Positions 6,231 to 6,425 of a stretch of 6,425 nucleotides of DNA are shown piece by piece (the stretch's first letter is position 1; each line of letters starts with the position of its first letter). The position numbers were made by a program, and so were the translations under genes. Source of the DNA: Flavobacteriaceae bacterium (lineage in GTDB: Bacteria > Bacteroidota > Bacteroidia > Flavobacteriales > Flavobacteriaceae); the NCBI GenBank assembly GCA_030613745.1, contig JAUWLK010000156.1:1-6425 (forward strand). The letters run 5' to 3'. The notes beneath the pieces were generated by a model, which saw only the letters and a program-made list of their open reading frames with translations, was not told the DNA's origin and did not search any database.

Positions 6231-6425
6231 ATGGATAAACCTTCTGTTTCTAAATATTTAAAGCAAATTTTAAAAGGAGATATAACCTTTTTAAGCAGGG
6301 CTATCACTTTAATTGAAAGCTCCTGAATGATAAAAATGAGGCGTCAAAATTACTTCAAGCCTGTTCGCCCTATACAAATAATTCAATTAGAATTGGTATT
6401 ACAGGTGTACCTGGTGTTGGTAAAA
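6231..6425 (+). pseudogene. meaB: 5' part of a MeaB-type GTPase gene, frame broken; 3' end outside window
   Basis: MeaB is a P-loop GTPase that protects and loads methylmalonyl-CoA mutase with its B12 cofactor. From the ATG at 6231 the frame reads MDKPSVSKYLKQILKGDITF, then LSRAITLIESS, a typical MeaB N-terminus, and hits TGA at 6324-6326. The -1 frame, from about 6317 onward, continues the family sequence: LNDKNEASKLLQACSPYTNN, then SIRIGITGVPGVGK, ending in Walker A at the window edge. That second frame has a TGA at 6314-6316, so the break must lie between about 6315 and 6326. Losing one base (or gaining two) explains it. No ATG in the second frame is seen before Walker A. Either the gene is inactivated or the base is a sequencing error; the N-terminus is also shorter than in many relatives. 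It diverges from the sigma-factor operon. Confidence 0.8.

Noticed and set aside
6317..6326. Programmed ribosomal frameshift in meaB
   Set aside because: The needed shift is -1 but AGC TCC TGA offers no slippery heptamer, and the +1 frame (as in prfB) does not lead into the GTPase sequence. MeaB is not known to use recoding.

Overview
The window is a low-GC, AT-rich stretch of chromosome that looks like Bacteroidota, most likely a Flavobacteriaceae-type marine or aquatic bacterium. Three things point there: strong A/T codon bias, starts without Shine-Dalgarno sequences, and gene content and order (tandem ppk2; cysS-yidD-lgt; an ECF sigma factor, a membrane anti-sigma-like protein and a Met/Pro-rich exported protein; a MeaB GTPase). 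The assignment rests on recognition, not on a database search.

Layout from left to right. (1) Positions 1-1278, plus strand: two adjacent polyphosphate kinase 2 genes. The first enters from outside the window and the second is complete. They are paralogues. The visible part of the first is the more canonical; the second is shorter at the C-terminus and has lost several motif residues. (2) Positions 1311-3880, minus strand: a compact operon transcribed cysS, then yidD (TTG start), then lgt. It covers Cys-tRNA synthesis, membrane protein insertion and lipoprotein acylation, and it converges on ppk2. (3) Positions 3881-4060: a 180-bp non-coding spacer with two successive hairpins on the minus strand, probably terminating the next operon, followed by a likely cysS promoter with a 14-bp perfect palindrome just upstream. 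(4) Positions 4061-6111, minus strand: a three-gene operon with overlapping genes (11 and 20 bp). It encodes an ECF sigma factor, a single-pass membrane protein placed as an anti-sigma factor, and an exported protein. The exported protein has a Met-Pro-rich stretch and three 18-residue charged repeats set between two beta-type segments. (5) Positions 6112-6230: a divergent intergenic region. (6) Positions 6231-6425, plus strand: the start of a MeaB-type GTPase gene. Its frame is broken by a -1 shift near 6315-6326, just before the Walker A motif.

Most of the window is housekeeping. The parts that deserve attention are the ECF sigma operon with its unusual exported protein, the frameshifted meaB start and the divergent pair of ppk2 paralogues. 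I see no tRNA, rRNA, CRISPR array or insertion sequence. Nothing here proves a wholly new system.
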